The translations under genes and the position numbers were made by a program. Of a stretch of 37,063 bases of DNA, positions 23,755-31,456 are shown piece after piece. Every line of letters begins with the position of its first letter. Within the stretch, counting starts at the first letter, position 1. The notes under the pieces are model-generated. The model saw nothing but the letters and a program-made list of their open reading frames with translations, was not told the origin of the DNA and searched no databases. Source of the DNA: JBOGDS01 sp050743075 (GTDB lineage: Bacteria; Actinomycetota; Actinomycetes; Jiangellales; Jiangellaceae); assembly GCA_050743075.1 (NCBI GenBank), contig JBOGDS010000034.1, forward strand, positions 1-37,063. The letters run 5' to 3'.

Positions 23755-23845
23755 CCTGCGGGATCCGTCCGTTCGTCTGACGCCTCGTCCCCTCGTGTCG
23801 CTCAAGGGCAAGACAAAGCCGGTGCCACTCTTTGCGCCCGAGTAA
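23755..23845 (+). pseudogene. Tail remnant of a class III adenylate/guanylate cyclase
   Basis: In one frame the sequence reads RLLRDPSVRLTPRPLVSLKG, then KTKPVPLFAPE and TAA. This LKGK..PVP-F pattern is the conserved end of class III nucleotide cyclases, but nothing of the catalytic domain precedes it. A short relic between two intact genes. Confidence 0.45.
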
Positions 23846-23858
23846 CGGCCCGCGCCGC

Positions 23859-24521
23859 TTACGACTGATGCTCGGGCCGCCAGAGCGGCACGCCGAGCGA
23901 GATCAGCCGGAGCTGGTGCACCGCCCGGTCGGCGACGCCTTCCTCCTCGTCAGGGCTGGCGTCGAGCAGCTGGGCGGAGATCGAGACCATGGTCTCGACC
24001 ACCAGGTTGGCGAACATCCGGCGATCGTCAGCGGGCCACTTCCCGATGCCCGGGAAGGCGGCGAGGTCGATCGACAGCTCGTCGGTGAACAGCTGTAACT
24101 CGCGACTGATGGCTCGCCGGAGGCGTCGAACGCCGCCGTAGCGCTCTCGGGCGATGAAGCGCATGTGCCCGGCGTTGTCGCGGACGTGCTGGACGACGGC
24201 GGCCACCGAGCGACGAATGGCGTCCTCGTAGACGGACGGATCGGCGCGCGCCGTCCGGAGCATCTCGCGCAGCGAGCCGAAGGACTCCTCGACCAGCACC
24301 AGTCCCAGCTCCTCCATGTCGTCGAAGTGGCGGTAGAAGGCGGTCGGGCTGATGCCGGCCTCGCGGGTGACCTCACGGAGGCTGATGCTGTCGAACGAGT
24401 TGCGCGACAAGAGCTTCAGCGCCGCCCTCACCAGGGCCTTGCGCGTGAGCTCCTTCGACTCCCGGCGCGACGAGGGGCTGTGCCGGCCGTGGCGGATGTC
24501 ACGCGACCGTTCGGTTGACAT
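23859..24521 (-). CDS. TetR-family repressor (DesT/FabR-like)
   Basis: 220-aa regulator. The N-terminal helix-turn-helix (LTRKALVRAALKLLSRNSFD, SISLREVTREAGISPTAFYR, HFDDMEELGLVLV) resembles FabR/DesT-type repressors, which sense the unsaturated-to-saturated acyl-CoA ratio. The C-terminal helical ligand domain contains MRFIARERYGG. It is divergent from a ferredoxin reductase/desaturase operon, the same arrangement in which Pseudomonas DesT controls an acyl-CoA desaturase. Only 29 bp separate the start codons, and a perfect 13-bp inverted repeat covers both. TAGAGT lies 6 nt before the ATG and no ribosome site exists, so the mRNA is leaderless. It likely represses both itself and the operon. 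Confidence 0.9.
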   Translation of the reverse strand: MSTERSRDIRHGRHSPSSRRESKELTRKALVRAALKLLSRNSFDSISLREVTREAGISPTAFYRHFDDMEELGLVLVEESFGSLREMLRTARADPSVYEDAIRRSVAAVVQHVRDNAGHMRFIARERYGGVRRLRRAISRELQLFTDELSIDLAAFPGIGKWPADDRRMFANLVVETMVSISAQLLDASPDEEEGVADRAVHQLRLISLGVPLWRPEHQS

Positions 24522-24550
24522 GTGTGCACTCTACTCCTTACGGTGCACAC
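24515..24550 (+). promoter_or_regulatory. Promoter of the reductase/desaturase operon
   Basis: TTGACA (24515-24520), an 18-bp spacer, TACGGT (24539-24544), then 6 nt and ATG 24551. The -35 overlaps the start codon of the TetR gene. The transcript should begin at or next to the A of the ATG. Confidence 0.7.
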
Positions 24551-24555
24551 ATGTC
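24517..24555. promoter_or_regulatory. Operator: perfect 13-bp inverted repeat over both start codons
   Basis: GACATGTGTGCAC (24517-24529) and its exact reverse complement GTGCACACATGTC (24543-24555) are separated by 13 bp. The arms contain the ATG of the TetR gene and of the reductase gene, so both proteins begin MST. Likely site of the divergent TetR repressor. Confidence 0.8.
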
Positions 24556-24557
24556 TA
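24522..24557 (-). promoter_or_regulatory. Promoter of the TetR repressor gene
   Basis: On the minus strand TAGACA (24557-24552), 18-bp spacer, TAGAGT (24533-24528), 6 nt, ATG 24521. It mirrors the opposing promoter; its -35 lies in the first codons of the reductase. Confidence 0.6.
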
Positions 24558-25654
24558 CTCAAACTCTCCCCCGGCGGCGGCGCCTCCTGCGCCGCGCCGT
24601 CGAGGTGGTCGACGCGGTCGCGGCACCGCATGGCGTCGATCGCTACGTCGAGCTGGCCGTTCCCACATGGTCGAGCACCGACGTTCGAGCCCGGATCGTC
24701 CGGGTCGCCCGTACCACTACTGGCACGGTCACCCTCACGCTGCGGCCCAACGCCAACTGGACGGGGTTCCGCGCCGGCCAGCACACGCAGGTGAGCGTCG
24801 AGATCGATGGCGTGCGCCACACCCGCTGCTACTCGCTGGCCTCGTCGGCACATCGGCGCGACGGCCTCATCGAGCTCACCGTCAAGGCGCACCCGAACGG
24901 CACGGTCAGCCGCTACCTGGTCGACAACGCCGCCGAGGGCATGGTCGTCGGGCTGAGCGTCGCCCAGGGCGTGTTCGTGTTGCCCGACGTCCGCCCGTCT
25001 CGCCTGCTCCTGATCAGTGGCGGTAGCGGGATCACACCCGTCATGTCGATGCTGCGCACGCTCTGCGACGAAGGGCACGAAGGTCAGATCACATTCGTGC
25101 ACTACGCCCTCACCGAGGCCGACCACGTCTACCGCGACGAGCTCGCCCGCCTCGACGCAGCGCACGCCAATGTGCGGGTGGTTCGCGTCTACACCGACGC
25201 GCCAGGCACCGGCGACCTCGACGGCTTCTTCACGCCCCCCCAGCTCGGCGCGGCCGAGCCCGCGTGGCGGGACGCGTCGGCATACGTCTGCGGTCCCGCG
25301 CCTTTGATGGATGCCGTTCGGGCCCATTTCGCTGACGCCGGACTGGCCGATCGCTACCACGACGAAGCGTTCACGCTCGCCACCGTCGTCGCCGAGTCGA
25401 CCGGGGGCACCATCACCTTCGCCGGGTCGGGTGAGAGCGTGCTCGACGACGGACGCCCCCTCCTGCTGCAAGCCGAGGACGCCGGGCTGTCGCCCGAGAG
25501 CGGTTGCCGGATGGGGATCTGCCACACCTGCACCCGGTCGCTCGAGTGCGGCACCGTCCGCAATGTCATCACCGGCGAGCTCACCGACGCCGCCGGTGCC
25601 GCCATCCGCATCTGCGTCAGCGCCGCTGTCGGCGAAGTCGCCATCGATCTCTGA
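24551..25654 (+). CDS. Ferredoxin reductase-type electron-transfer protein for desaturase
   Basis: 367-aa flavoprotein with a fused plant-type ferredoxin. FAD-binding RCYSLAS (92-98), NAD(P)-binding SGGSGITP (156-163) and YVCGPAPLM; C-terminal [2Fe-2S] ligands C319, C324, C327 and C355 in GCRMGICHTC...RICVS. It passes electrons from NAD(P)H to the membrane desaturase encoded 11 bp downstream, like mycobacterial Rv3230c with DesA3. The ATG at 24551 is leaderless; an upstream in-frame start at 24515 lies inside the repressor gene and palindrome and is rejected. Confidence 0.92.
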   Translation: MSTQTLPRRRRLLRRAVEVVDAVAAPHGVDRYVELAVPTWSSTDVRARIVRVARTTTGTVTLTLRPNANWTGFRAGQHTQVSVEIDGVRHTRCYSLASSAHRRDGLIELTVKAHPNGTVSRYLVDNAAEGMVVGLSVAQGVFVLPDVRPSRLLLISGGSGITPVMSMLRTLCDEGHEGQITFVHYALTEADHVYRDELARLDAAHANVRVVRVYTDAPGTGDLDGFFTPPQLGAAEPAWRDASAYVCGPAPLMDAVRAHFADAGLADRYHDEAFTLATVVAESTGGTITFAGSGESVLDDGRPLLLQAEDAGLSPESGCRMGICHTCTRSLECGTVRNVITGELTDAAGAAIRICVSAAVGEVAIDL

Positions 25655-25665
25655 GGAGCTTGTTC

Positions 25666-26769
25666 ATGACCACCCCCACCACCGCCGAGCGCTACGGCCT
25701 GAGCGACGAGCAGCTCGACTCGCTCGGCCGAGAGCTCGATGCCATCCGTCAACGGGTCGTCGACGATCTCGGCCAAGAGGACGTCGACTACATCCGCGGC
25801 ATGATCCGCTGGCAGCGCGGGCTCGAGGTTGCCGGTCGCGGGCTGCTGTTCGCCGGCTGGTTCCCCCCGGCATGGCTGGCGGGCACGGCCGCCCTCGGGA
25901 TCTCGAAGATCCTCGACAACATGGAGGTCGGCCACAACGTCATGCACGGCCAGTACGACTGGACCCGCGACCCGACGCTGTCGGCCAAGGGCTTTGAGTG
26001 GGACACGGCCTGCCCCGGCGACCAGTGGCGCCACTCGCACAACTACCTGCACCACACGTTCACGAACATTCTCGGCAAGGACCGCGACGTCGGGTACGGC
26101 GTGCTGCGAATGAGCGAGGACCAGCGTTGGACGCCCGCCGCGCTCGGCAACCCGTTGTTCGGCGCGCTGCTCGCGCTCAACTTCGACCTCGGCGTGATGC
26201 TCCACGACGTCGAGGCCGAGCGGATCATGGCCGGCGAGAAGTCGTGGTCGGAGGCGTGGCCGACGCTGCGCGACGGGCTGCGCAAGACCGGCAAGCTCGC
26301 CGCCAAGGACTACCTGCTGTGGCCGCTGCTGACCGGGCCGATGTTCCTGTCGACCCTCGCCGGAAACTTCGTCGCCAACACCATGCGCAACCTGTGGGCC
26401 TTTACGATCATCTTCTGCGGCCACTTCCCCGACGGCACCCACGAGTTCAGCGAGGCCGAGTGCGAGGGTGAGTCGAAGGGCCACTGGTACTTCCGCCAGA
26501 TGCTCGGCTCGGCCAACATCACTGGCGGCCGGCTGTTCCACATCCTCTCGGGCAACCTCAGCCACCAGATCGAGCACCACCTCTTCCCCGACATCCCGGC
26601 CCGCCGGTACAAGGCGATGGCGCCGGCCGTGCGCGAGGTATGCGAGCGCTACGGCTTGCCATACAACGCCGGCCGCCTGTCGAGGCAGTTCGGCACCGTC
26701 GTTCGCAAGATCGTGCGCCTGGCGATCCCGAGCCGAGTCCAGCGCCCGGCCCTGGCTCTCGCCGCCTGA
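25666..26769 (+). CDS. Acyl-lipid/acyl-CoA desaturase, DesA3-like
   Basis: 367-aa membrane di-iron fatty acid desaturase. Three histidine boxes are complete: H90-NVM-H94, H123-S-H125...H129-H130 (HSHNYLHH) and H300-QIE-H304-H305. Hydrophobic segments near 56-80 and 217-252 anchor it. It would insert a cis double bond into acyl chains using electrons from the reductase. GAGGAG lies 8 nt before the ATG, unlike the leaderless first gene. Membrane-fluidity control by the divergent TetR repressor is inferred from the layout. Confidence 0.93.
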   Translation: MTTPTTAERYGLSDEQLDSLGRELDAIRQRVVDDLGQEDVDYIRGMIRWQRGLEVAGRGLLFAGWFPPAWLAGTAALGISKILDNMEVGHNVMHGQYDWTRDPTLSAKGFEWDTACPGDQWRHSHNYLHHTFTNILGKDRDVGYGVLRMSEDQRWTPAALGNPLFGALLALNFDLGVMLHDVEAERIMAGEKSWSEAWPTLRDGLRKTGKLAAKDYLLWPLLTGPMFLSTLAGNFVANTMRNLWAFTIIFCGHFPDGTHEFSEAECEGESKGHWYFRQMLGSANITGGRLFHILSGNLSHQIEHHLFPDIPARRYKAMAPAVREVCERYGLPYNAGRLSRQFGTVVRKIVRLAIPSRVQRPALALAA

Positions 26770-26796
26770 CGCGCCGTCGCCGCGCTGATCAGCACT

Positions 26797-27039
26797 GTGC
26801 TCTCGAAGATGCAGCAACCCGCAGCCGAGTTCCGCGCCGTGATGATCGACGCCACCGAGCAGCTGCGCGAAGCGACCGCCGCCCTCGCTCCGCTCAACTC
26901 CACCCTCGATGAGGCGCTCATCGCATCGGCGGACCGGCTGGACTTTCTCGTCGACCAGTACGGCGAACAGATCCAGCCCCTCGACGGCACGCTCGCCTTC
27001 TTTGCCGACGTCCTCAGATCCCAGACCAGCGGCAGCTGA
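26797..27039 (+). CDS. Small helical hypothetical protein
   Basis: 80 codons from GTG 26797 (or 76 from ATG 26809). The heptad-like pattern EFRAVMIDATEQLREATAAL...LDEALIASADRLDFLVDQYG suggests a soluble helical protein. It follows the desaturase by 27 bp on the same strand and may be the third gene of its operon. No family recognised and no clear ribosome site. Confidence 0.5.
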   Translation: MLSKMQQPAAEFRAVMIDATEQLREATAALAPLNSTLDEALIASADRLDFLVDQYGEQIQPLDGTLAFFADVLRSQTSGS

Positions 27040-27272
27040 GCCGGTGCAGAGCAGAGGGAGCTACTGCGTCGAGGGAAGTAGGTTCGTCGACGTAGCCGGC
27101 GATCATGGCCGACTGGAACACCCTGGCGCCCCGTTTGCCGCGGTGACGGAACTCGCTCGTTATGCGGACGGCCCGATCGCGCGGCGCACACCAGCGCACG
27201 ACCTGAAAAGGGGCAAGGACTCCGGCGGCTCCCAGGTCTCACAGCCAAGGCCGTCACCAGACTTTGGCTGAG
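27040..27272. other. Intergenic region before tRNA-Glu 3' end
   Basis: About 230 bp with no supported gene; ORFs on either strand are short and featureless. It ends with a hairpin that follows tRNA-Glu. Confidence 0.4.
27242..27270 (-). terminator. Hairpin immediately after tRNA-Glu
   Basis: CAGCCAA (27242-27248) and TTGGCTG (27264-27270) form a perfect 7-bp stem with a 15-nt loop, 2 bp beyond the tRNA-Glu end on the minus strand. No U tract. Probable terminator or processing signal. Confidence 0.4.
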
Positions 27273-27345
27273 CACCCCCAACGGGATTCGAACCCGTGTT
27301 GCCACCTTGAAAGGGTGGAGTCCTAGGCCGCTGGACGATGGGGGC
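27273..27345 (-). tRNA. tRNA-Glu (anticodon TTC)
   Basis: 73 nt. Acceptor GCCCCCA with TGGGGGT (including the usual G1-U72 pair of bacterial tRNA-Glu), D arm TCGTCCAGCGGCCTAGGAC, anticodon loop CTTTCAA on CCACC/GGTGG, T arm ACGGGTTCGAATCCCGT. CCA is not encoded. Confidence 0.96.
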
Positions 27346-27422
27346 GAGGGCGCTGATGCTAGGGCTGCGCCGCCGCTCCCGGCACGTGCGATGGCGTTGA
27401 CCTCGGCGCCGATCGTGGCCCG

Positions 27423-27434
27423 TAGAGTTGCCCG
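27423..27434 (+). promoter_or_regulatory. Leaderless-type -10 (TAGAGT-N6-ATG)
   Basis: TAGAGT at 27423-27428 is exactly 6 nt from ATG 27435, identical in sequence and spacing to the TetR promoter. TTGACC at 27397-27402 is a distant -35 candidate. Confidence 0.5.
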
Positions 27435-27644
27435 ATGCCCCGCCGGTTGAAGTTCGCGCTCGCGCTTGCCGCGGTGGCTGCCGCGTCGGGTGTCCTCGCG
27501 GCGCGGCGGTTCGGGCCACGCCCGTCGCCGGCACCACCGCCCCCGCCCGGCGGCTGGCGGTCGCCGCTGCCCGGCGAGGCCGACGAGGCCGATGACGCTG
27601 CGGACGCCGACGACGCTGACGAGGGCGACGAGGCCGCCGCGTGA
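27435..27644 (+). CDS. 69-aa membrane or exported small protein
   Basis: Begins MPRRLKFALALAAVAAASGVLAARR, an N-terminal hydrophobic anchor, followed by a Pro-rich stretch (PRPSPAPPPPPGGW) and an acidic Asp/Glu/Ala-rich tail. The stop overlaps the GTG of the next gene (GTGA), so the two are translationally coupled. No family recognised; it may assist the membrane-anchored metalloprotease-like protein. Confidence 0.6.
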   Translation: MPRRLKFALALAAVAAASGVLAARRFGPRPSPAPPPPPGGWRSPLPGEADEADDAADADDADEGDEAAA

Positions 27645-29137
27645 CGCTGCCGTGGGACGGCGGCAGCGACGCCACGCAATCTCCTGCTCCCCTACCAGCG
27701 TGGCCACCGCCCCCCGCGCCTCCGCCGGCGGCTCCGCACCCGCGGCTGGTGCCGGCCGTCGCCGTGCTGTGCGGCCTGGCCTTGGCTGGTGGCGTGGTGG
27801 CTGTCGTTGCCAGGCAGGGCGACGACAGCTACCCCGACGAGTGGGACCCGCGTGTCCTCGAGCTCGTCGAGTTCGTCGAGGAGCAGCGCAACCTCAGCTT
27901 CGAGCACCCGGTGCACGTCGACTTCCTCACAGCCGACGAGTACGCCGACGTGACCCGCTCCGAGGACACCGATCTGACCGACGACGGCCTCGCCGAGCTG
28001 GACGATCTCGAGTCCTTCCTGCGGGCGTTGGGCATGGTGCAGGGCGACCTGGATCTGCTGGACGCCTTCAACGAGCTGACCGACTCCGGCACGCTCGCGT
28101 TCTACGACCCCGTCGACGAGCGCGTCACCGCGCGCGGCACCGAGATGACGACCGATCTCGAGGTCACGCTCGTGCACGAGCTCACCCACGTCGCGCAGGA
28201 CCAGGCCTTCGACATCGAACGGCTGCAGCGCTCGGACTCGGCCGGTGGCTTCGTCGCGGTGCGCGCCCTGCTCGAGGGTGACGCGATCCGCATCGAGGAG
28301 CGCTACGTCCAGACGTTGTCGCCCGAGGAGCGCCAGAGCTACGACGCGGCCAGGACGGCGACCACCGCAGGCGCCGAGGCCGCACTGGCCGACGTGCCGC
28401 CGATCGTGTTCGCCAGCTTCCAGGCGCCGTACGAGTTCGGCGTGCCGTTCGTCCGAGCGCTGGAAGCCGACGACGGCGATGCCGCCATCAACGACGCCTT
28501 CGACGAACCTCCGGCTTCCGAGGAGCATCTCGTCGACGCCACCCGCTACTTCGCCGGAGACGGCGTCCGGACCATCGAGAGCCCCGACCTCCCCGACGGC
28601 GCCGACGAGCTCGACCGCGGGCAGCTCGGTTCGGTGGGGTGGTTCCTCCTGCTGGCGGAGCGGATCGACGCGCAGGAGGCGCTGACGGCAATCGACGGCT
28701 GGGGCGGCGACGAGTACCTCCTGTATCGCGAGGACGACGCCACGTGCGTGCAGGCCACGTTCGAGGGTGACAGCAGCGGCGACGTCGACGAGATGGCCGC
28801 GGCGGTCGACGCCTGGGCCGCGGCGCTGCCCGCCGGCATGGTCACCATCGAGCCGAGCGACGTGCGCGTGTCGTTCGTGTCGTGCGACCCCGGCCCCGAG
28901 GCCGACCTCGGTGTGACCGGCCTGAGCGTCGAAGCGCTCGCACTCCCGATCGTGCGCGCCCACCTGTTGGCGGGAGCGCTCCACGAGTTCGACGGCGACC
29001 TGGCCTTCTGCGTGGCGGACACGACGGCGCGGTCGTTCTCGTTGGCCGAGCTGGCCGACCCGAGCGCCGCCATCGTGCAGGACGGGCGGCTGGAAGAGGC
29101 CGGGCAGCAAGCCGGCCGCGACTGCGGCGCGACGTAA
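27641..29137 (+). CDS. Membrane-anchored HExxH protein (zinc metalloprotease-like)
   Basis: 498-aa protein. A Pro-rich cytoplasmic N-terminus (about 35 residues) precedes one helix (LVPAVAVLCGLALAGGVVAVV); the rest is extracytoplasmic and very acidic. A zincin motif H179-E180-x-x-H183 (VHELTHVAQD) is followed by E212 in LLEGDAI, which fits the gluzincin pattern HExxH...E. Four cysteines in the distal part may form disulfides. The start overlaps the stop of the 69-aa gene. Zinc protease activity is inferred from the motif; substrate unknown. Convergent with the DUF2017 gene, 7 bp apart. Confidence 0.75.
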   Translation: MTLPWDGGSDATQSPAPLPAWPPPPAPPPAAPHPRLVPAVAVLCGLALAGGVVAVVARQGDDSYPDEWDPRVLELVEFVEEQRNLSFEHPVHVDFLTADEYADVTRSEDTDLTDDGLAELDDLESFLRALGMVQGDLDLLDAFNELTDSGTLAFYDPVDERVTARGTEMTTDLEVTLVHELTHVAQDQAFDIERLQRSDSAGGFVAVRALLEGDAIRIEERYVQTLSPEERQSYDAARTATTAGAEAALADVPPIVFASFQAPYEFGVPFVRALEADDGDAAINDAFDEPPASEEHLVDATRYFAGDGVRTIESPDLPDGADELDRGQLGSVGWFLLLAERIDAQEALTAIDGWGGDEYLLYREDDATCVQATFEGDSSGDVDEMAAAVDAWAAALPAGMVTIEPSDVRVSFVSCDPGPEADLGVTGLSVEALALPIVRAHLLAGALHEFDGDLAFCVADTTARSFSLAELADPSAAIVQDGRLEEAGQQAGRDCGAT

Positions 29138-29144
29138 TCGACGA

Positions 29145-29648
29145 CTAGGCGAGGTCCGGCTCGTCGGATCCGGGCGGCAGCGCACCCGACAGCGCGTCGA
29201 CCAGCTCGGCCACGAGCTGGGACAGGAAGTCGTAGAGCACCCACGCGGCCAGCTCAGGGTCGTCGGGCTCGACATGCGGCAGCTCGTCCTCGGACACGTC
29301 GAGGCGGGTGCCGAGCACGAGCCGCAGGGCATTCATCGCACCCATCCAGGCCGCGGCCTGCTCGGGATCCAGCGACTCGGCCGCCACGCTGGCCTCGACG
29401 ACGTCGATCGCCTCCAGCCGCGATTCGAGCAGCTCGTCCCGCGCCAGGACCTGGTACCCCGCTTCCTTCTCGGGATCGTCGGCGTAGGCCGGCGGGAACA
29501 GCCGCCGCAGCGCGGGATCGTCGGAGTCGGCCAGCATGACCTCTCGGAGCTGGCCGACGACGTGAGCGAGCACCTCCCGCTCCTCCTCGGACAGCTGCAC
29601 GTCGATCCCGCCGCCGCGACGCCGCTTCACCCGTCTCCCGAACGCCAT
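29145..29648 (-). CDS. DUF2017 family protein
   Basis: 167-aa actinobacterial DUF2017 protein. MAFGRRVKRRRGGGIDVQLS, LSEEEREVLAHVVGQLREVM, DPALRRLFPPAYADDPE and the C-terminal YDFLSQLVAELVDAL are family features. In actinobacteria it commonly lies directly after clpS, as here, but its role is not established. The ATG at 29648 is preferred over longer frames that run into the repeat element upstream. All-helical and acidic, probably cytoplasmic. Confidence 0.88.
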   Translation of the reverse strand: MAFGRRVKRRRGGGIDVQLSEEEREVLAHVVGQLREVMLADSDDPALRRLFPPAYADDPEKEAGYQVLARDELLESRLEAIDVVEASVAAESLDPEQAAAWMGAMNALRLVLGTRLDVSEDELPHVEPDDPELAAWVLYDFLSQLVAELVDALSGALPPGSDEPDLA

Positions 29649-29663
29649 CAGTCGAAGGCCCCC

Positions 29664-29726
29664 ACTAGTGCGCCGGAAGGCAGACCATGTCGCGAAATCA
29701 ACGGACCTACTTTCCGGAGCACTAGT
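29664..29726. repeat. MITE-like inverted-repeat element flanked by CTAG
   Basis: ACTAGTGCGCCGGAA (29664-29678) and the inverse TTCCGGAGCACTAGT (29712-29726) match in 14 of 15 positions around a 33-bp centre. Both outer ends contain CTAG, which could be a target duplication, leaving a 53-bp core with 10-bp ends TGCNCCGGAA. The right CTAG supplies the clpS stop codon. There is no U tract and the loop is long, so a terminator is less likely. Confidence 0.5.
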
Positions 29727-30018
29727 CGTGCTGCATGGTGGCCCACAGGCCGTGCTCATGGAGGCGGAAGACGTCGAGCTCGCACTTCTCCCTCGCCCCG
29801 CCCGACACGACGGCACGACCCTTGTGGTGGACGTCGAGCATCAGCTTGGTGGCCTTCTCGTAGCTGTAGCCGAACAGCTTCTGCAGCACGTAGGTGACGT
29901 AGGTCATCAGGTTGATCGGGTCGTTCCACACGATGACGACCCACGGGTGGGTCTCGGCGACTTCGGTGTCGCCGGTGGGCTGGTGCACCTCGGTCGGCGT
30001 CGGTGTCGGCACTGTCAC
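29722..30018 (-). CDS. clpS: ATP-dependent Clp protease adaptor ClpS
   Basis: 98-aa N-end-rule adaptor that delivers substrates to ClpA/ClpC-ClpP. The conserved core is present: WVVIVWNDPINLMTYVTYVL (containing N-D-x-x-N/M-x-x-x-V of the N-degron pocket), FGYSYEKATKLMLDVHHKG and EKCELDVFRLHEHGLWATM. The GTG at 30018 overlaps the ctaA stop codon (GTGA), giving a usual length; the long open frame to 31041 is a ctaA shadow. Its TAG lies inside the right arm of a short inverted-repeat element. Confidence 0.92.
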   Translation of the reverse strand: MTVPTPTPTEVHQPTGDTEVAETHPWVVIVWNDPINLMTYVTYVLQKLFGYSYEKATKLMLDVHHKGRAVVSGGAREKCELDVFRLHEHGLWATMQHD

Positions 30019-31010
30019 ACAGTCTGCCGGAGCGGCACGGCGGCTGGCACTGGCGAGGGGTCGACGGCCAGCACGACACGGCAGGTGGCGATCCACACCA
30101 GGGTGGCGCCGAAGATGTGCAGCCCCACCAGGAGCACCGGCACGTCGGTGAAGTACTGCACCCACCCGAGCACCGCCTGCGCGGACCCGACGGCAAGCAG
30201 GTGGCGCGCTCGTCGCGCCAACTCGGGCGGGCCGCCGTCGCGGGTCAGGCGCCCGACCAGGGCGAGCACCAGCGCCAGGAAGACCACCACGGCCAGGCTG
30301 TGCACACGAGCCACCGATTCGATGGCGAACCCGAAGCGGCGTGCGTCCTCGTCGCCGCCGTGCGGGCCGGTGGCGGTGACGATCGTGCCGGTGATGACGG
30401 CTACTGCGGCGGCGGGCGCCAGCGCCAGGGTCAGGCGCCGGGCGACGTCGTGGACCGGCGCCCCCCGCCGGTCGGTGTGGCCAGTGGCGGTGTCGGCGGG
30501 TTCGGCGGTTCCGGCTCGGTGATGGAGCACGACGGCGTTGGCGACCAGCGCCAGGGACAACAGGAAGTGGCCCATGACGAACGGTGGTGCGAGCTCGAAC
30601 AGGACGGTGAGGCCGCCGAGCACGATCTGCCCGAGTACGCCGGCCACCAGGCCCAGTGAGAGCCAGGTGAGGTTCCGGCGGCGAGGTGTGCGGGCCAACG
30701 AGCCGAGAACGGCCAACGCCACCGCTACCGACACCACCCCGGTGATGAGCCGGTTCACCCATTCGACCATGGGGTGCAGCTCCAGGGGCGCCACGAACTC
30801 GTCCTGGGTGCAACCGGGCCAGTCGGAGCAGCCGAGCCCGGAGCCGGTGAGCCGTACGGCGCCGCCTGTCACGATGATGAAGACCAGCGCGACCAGGGCG
30901 ACCAGCGTGACGCGCCGGTACGTGGCGGGGCTCATCGACGGGAGGCGCTGCACCGCTTGCCAGGGTAGGGACGCGCCTCGAAGGGTGGGAAACGCGTCGC
31001 GACCGGGCAT
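30015..31010 (-). CDS. ctaA: Haem A synthase (COX15/CtaA)
   Basis: 331-aa multi-pass membrane enzyme converting haem O to haem A for aa3-type oxidases. VTGGAVRLTGSGLGCSDWPG contains the first cysteine loop with Cys-x5-Cys; EWVNRLITGVV, GQIVLGGLTVLFEL and VARVHSLAVV/LLVGLHIFGATLVW carry the haem-binding histidines. Eight hydrophobic segments. Start: ATG 31010 has GGAG at 7 nt; ATG 30935 (MSPATYRR) is a shorter alternative. The start lies 11 bp from the divergent Cys-rich gene. Overlaps clpS at the end. Confidence 0.92.
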   Translation of the reverse strand: MPGRDAFPTLRGASLPWQAVQRLPSMSPATYRRVTLVALVALVFIIVTGGAVRLTGSGLGCSDWPGCTQDEFVAPLELHPMVEWVNRLITGVVSVAVALAVLGSLARTPRRRNLTWLSLGLVAGVLGQIVLGGLTVLFELAPPFVMGHFLLSLALVANAVVLHHRAGTAEPADTATGHTDRRGAPVHDVARRLTLALAPAAAVAVITGTIVTATGPHGGDEDARRFGFAIESVARVHSLAVVVFLALVLALVGRLTRDGGPPELARRARHLLAVGSAQAVLGWVQYFTDVPVLLVGLHIFGATLVWIATCRVVLAVDPSPVPAAVPLRQTV

Positions 31011-31021
31011 CCTTCGGCTCC

Positions 31022-31414
31022 GTGCGGCTGCTCGTCGCCACCGCGATGACTCAGGGCCACCGGCCCACGGACTTCACGTGCTGCCGCCCCGGCGAGATCG
31101 TGATGCCGCCGTTGCATGCGTGCGACGAGCCCGTCGACGGGCCGTGCGGCTGCCGTCGCTCGTTGGTGGGGATCGACACCCACCGTCCCACGACGACGTT
31201 CGAGGTGGCCGACCTGTCGTTGACGCTCGACGACCTGGCGGCCCGCGTCTGGACCTCGCTGGACTCGGCGGGCTGGATCCGCTGTGTCGACGATGCCGAG
31301 GTGGCCGACCGCTGGGTCCACGACATCGCCTGGGAGCTCGTCCAGGCCGGCGCCCGCTTCGCCGTCGGCGGCATCCTCGAACGCCGCGGCCCGGCATTGG
31401 TGCTCCGGGCCTAG
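31022..31414 (+). CDS. Conserved Cys-rich actinobacterial protein, unknown function
   Basis: 130-aa protein from GTG 31022 (VRLLVATAMTQGHRPTDF). The first 50 residues hold five cysteines (TCCRPGEIV, HACDE, PCGCRR) that could bind a metal, followed by an alpha-helical domain with WTSLDSAGWIRCVDDAEV. I recall this layout from uncharacterised actinobacterial proteins, but no function is known to me. Divergent from ctaA with an 11-bp gap, so promoters must lie inside the opposite genes. Confidence 0.75.
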   Translation: MRLLVATAMTQGHRPTDFTCCRPGEIVMPPLHACDEPVDGPCGCRRSLVGIDTHRPTTTFEVADLSLTLDDLAARVWTSLDSAGWIRCVDDAEVADRWVHDIAWELVQAGARFAVGGILERRGPALVLRA

Positions 31415-31456
31415 CGCCCAGCCGAACTTCGGGTCCCTACCGCCGCTGGGGCGACG

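Noticed and set aside
27014..27199. Minus-strand ORF with FRHRGKRGARVFQSAMIAGY
   Set aside because: Short, no family match, no ribosome site or promoter; probably chance.
29722..31041. Minus-strand open frame of 439 codons
   Set aside because: Only the last 98 codons (ClpS) are real; the rest is the shadow of ctaA.
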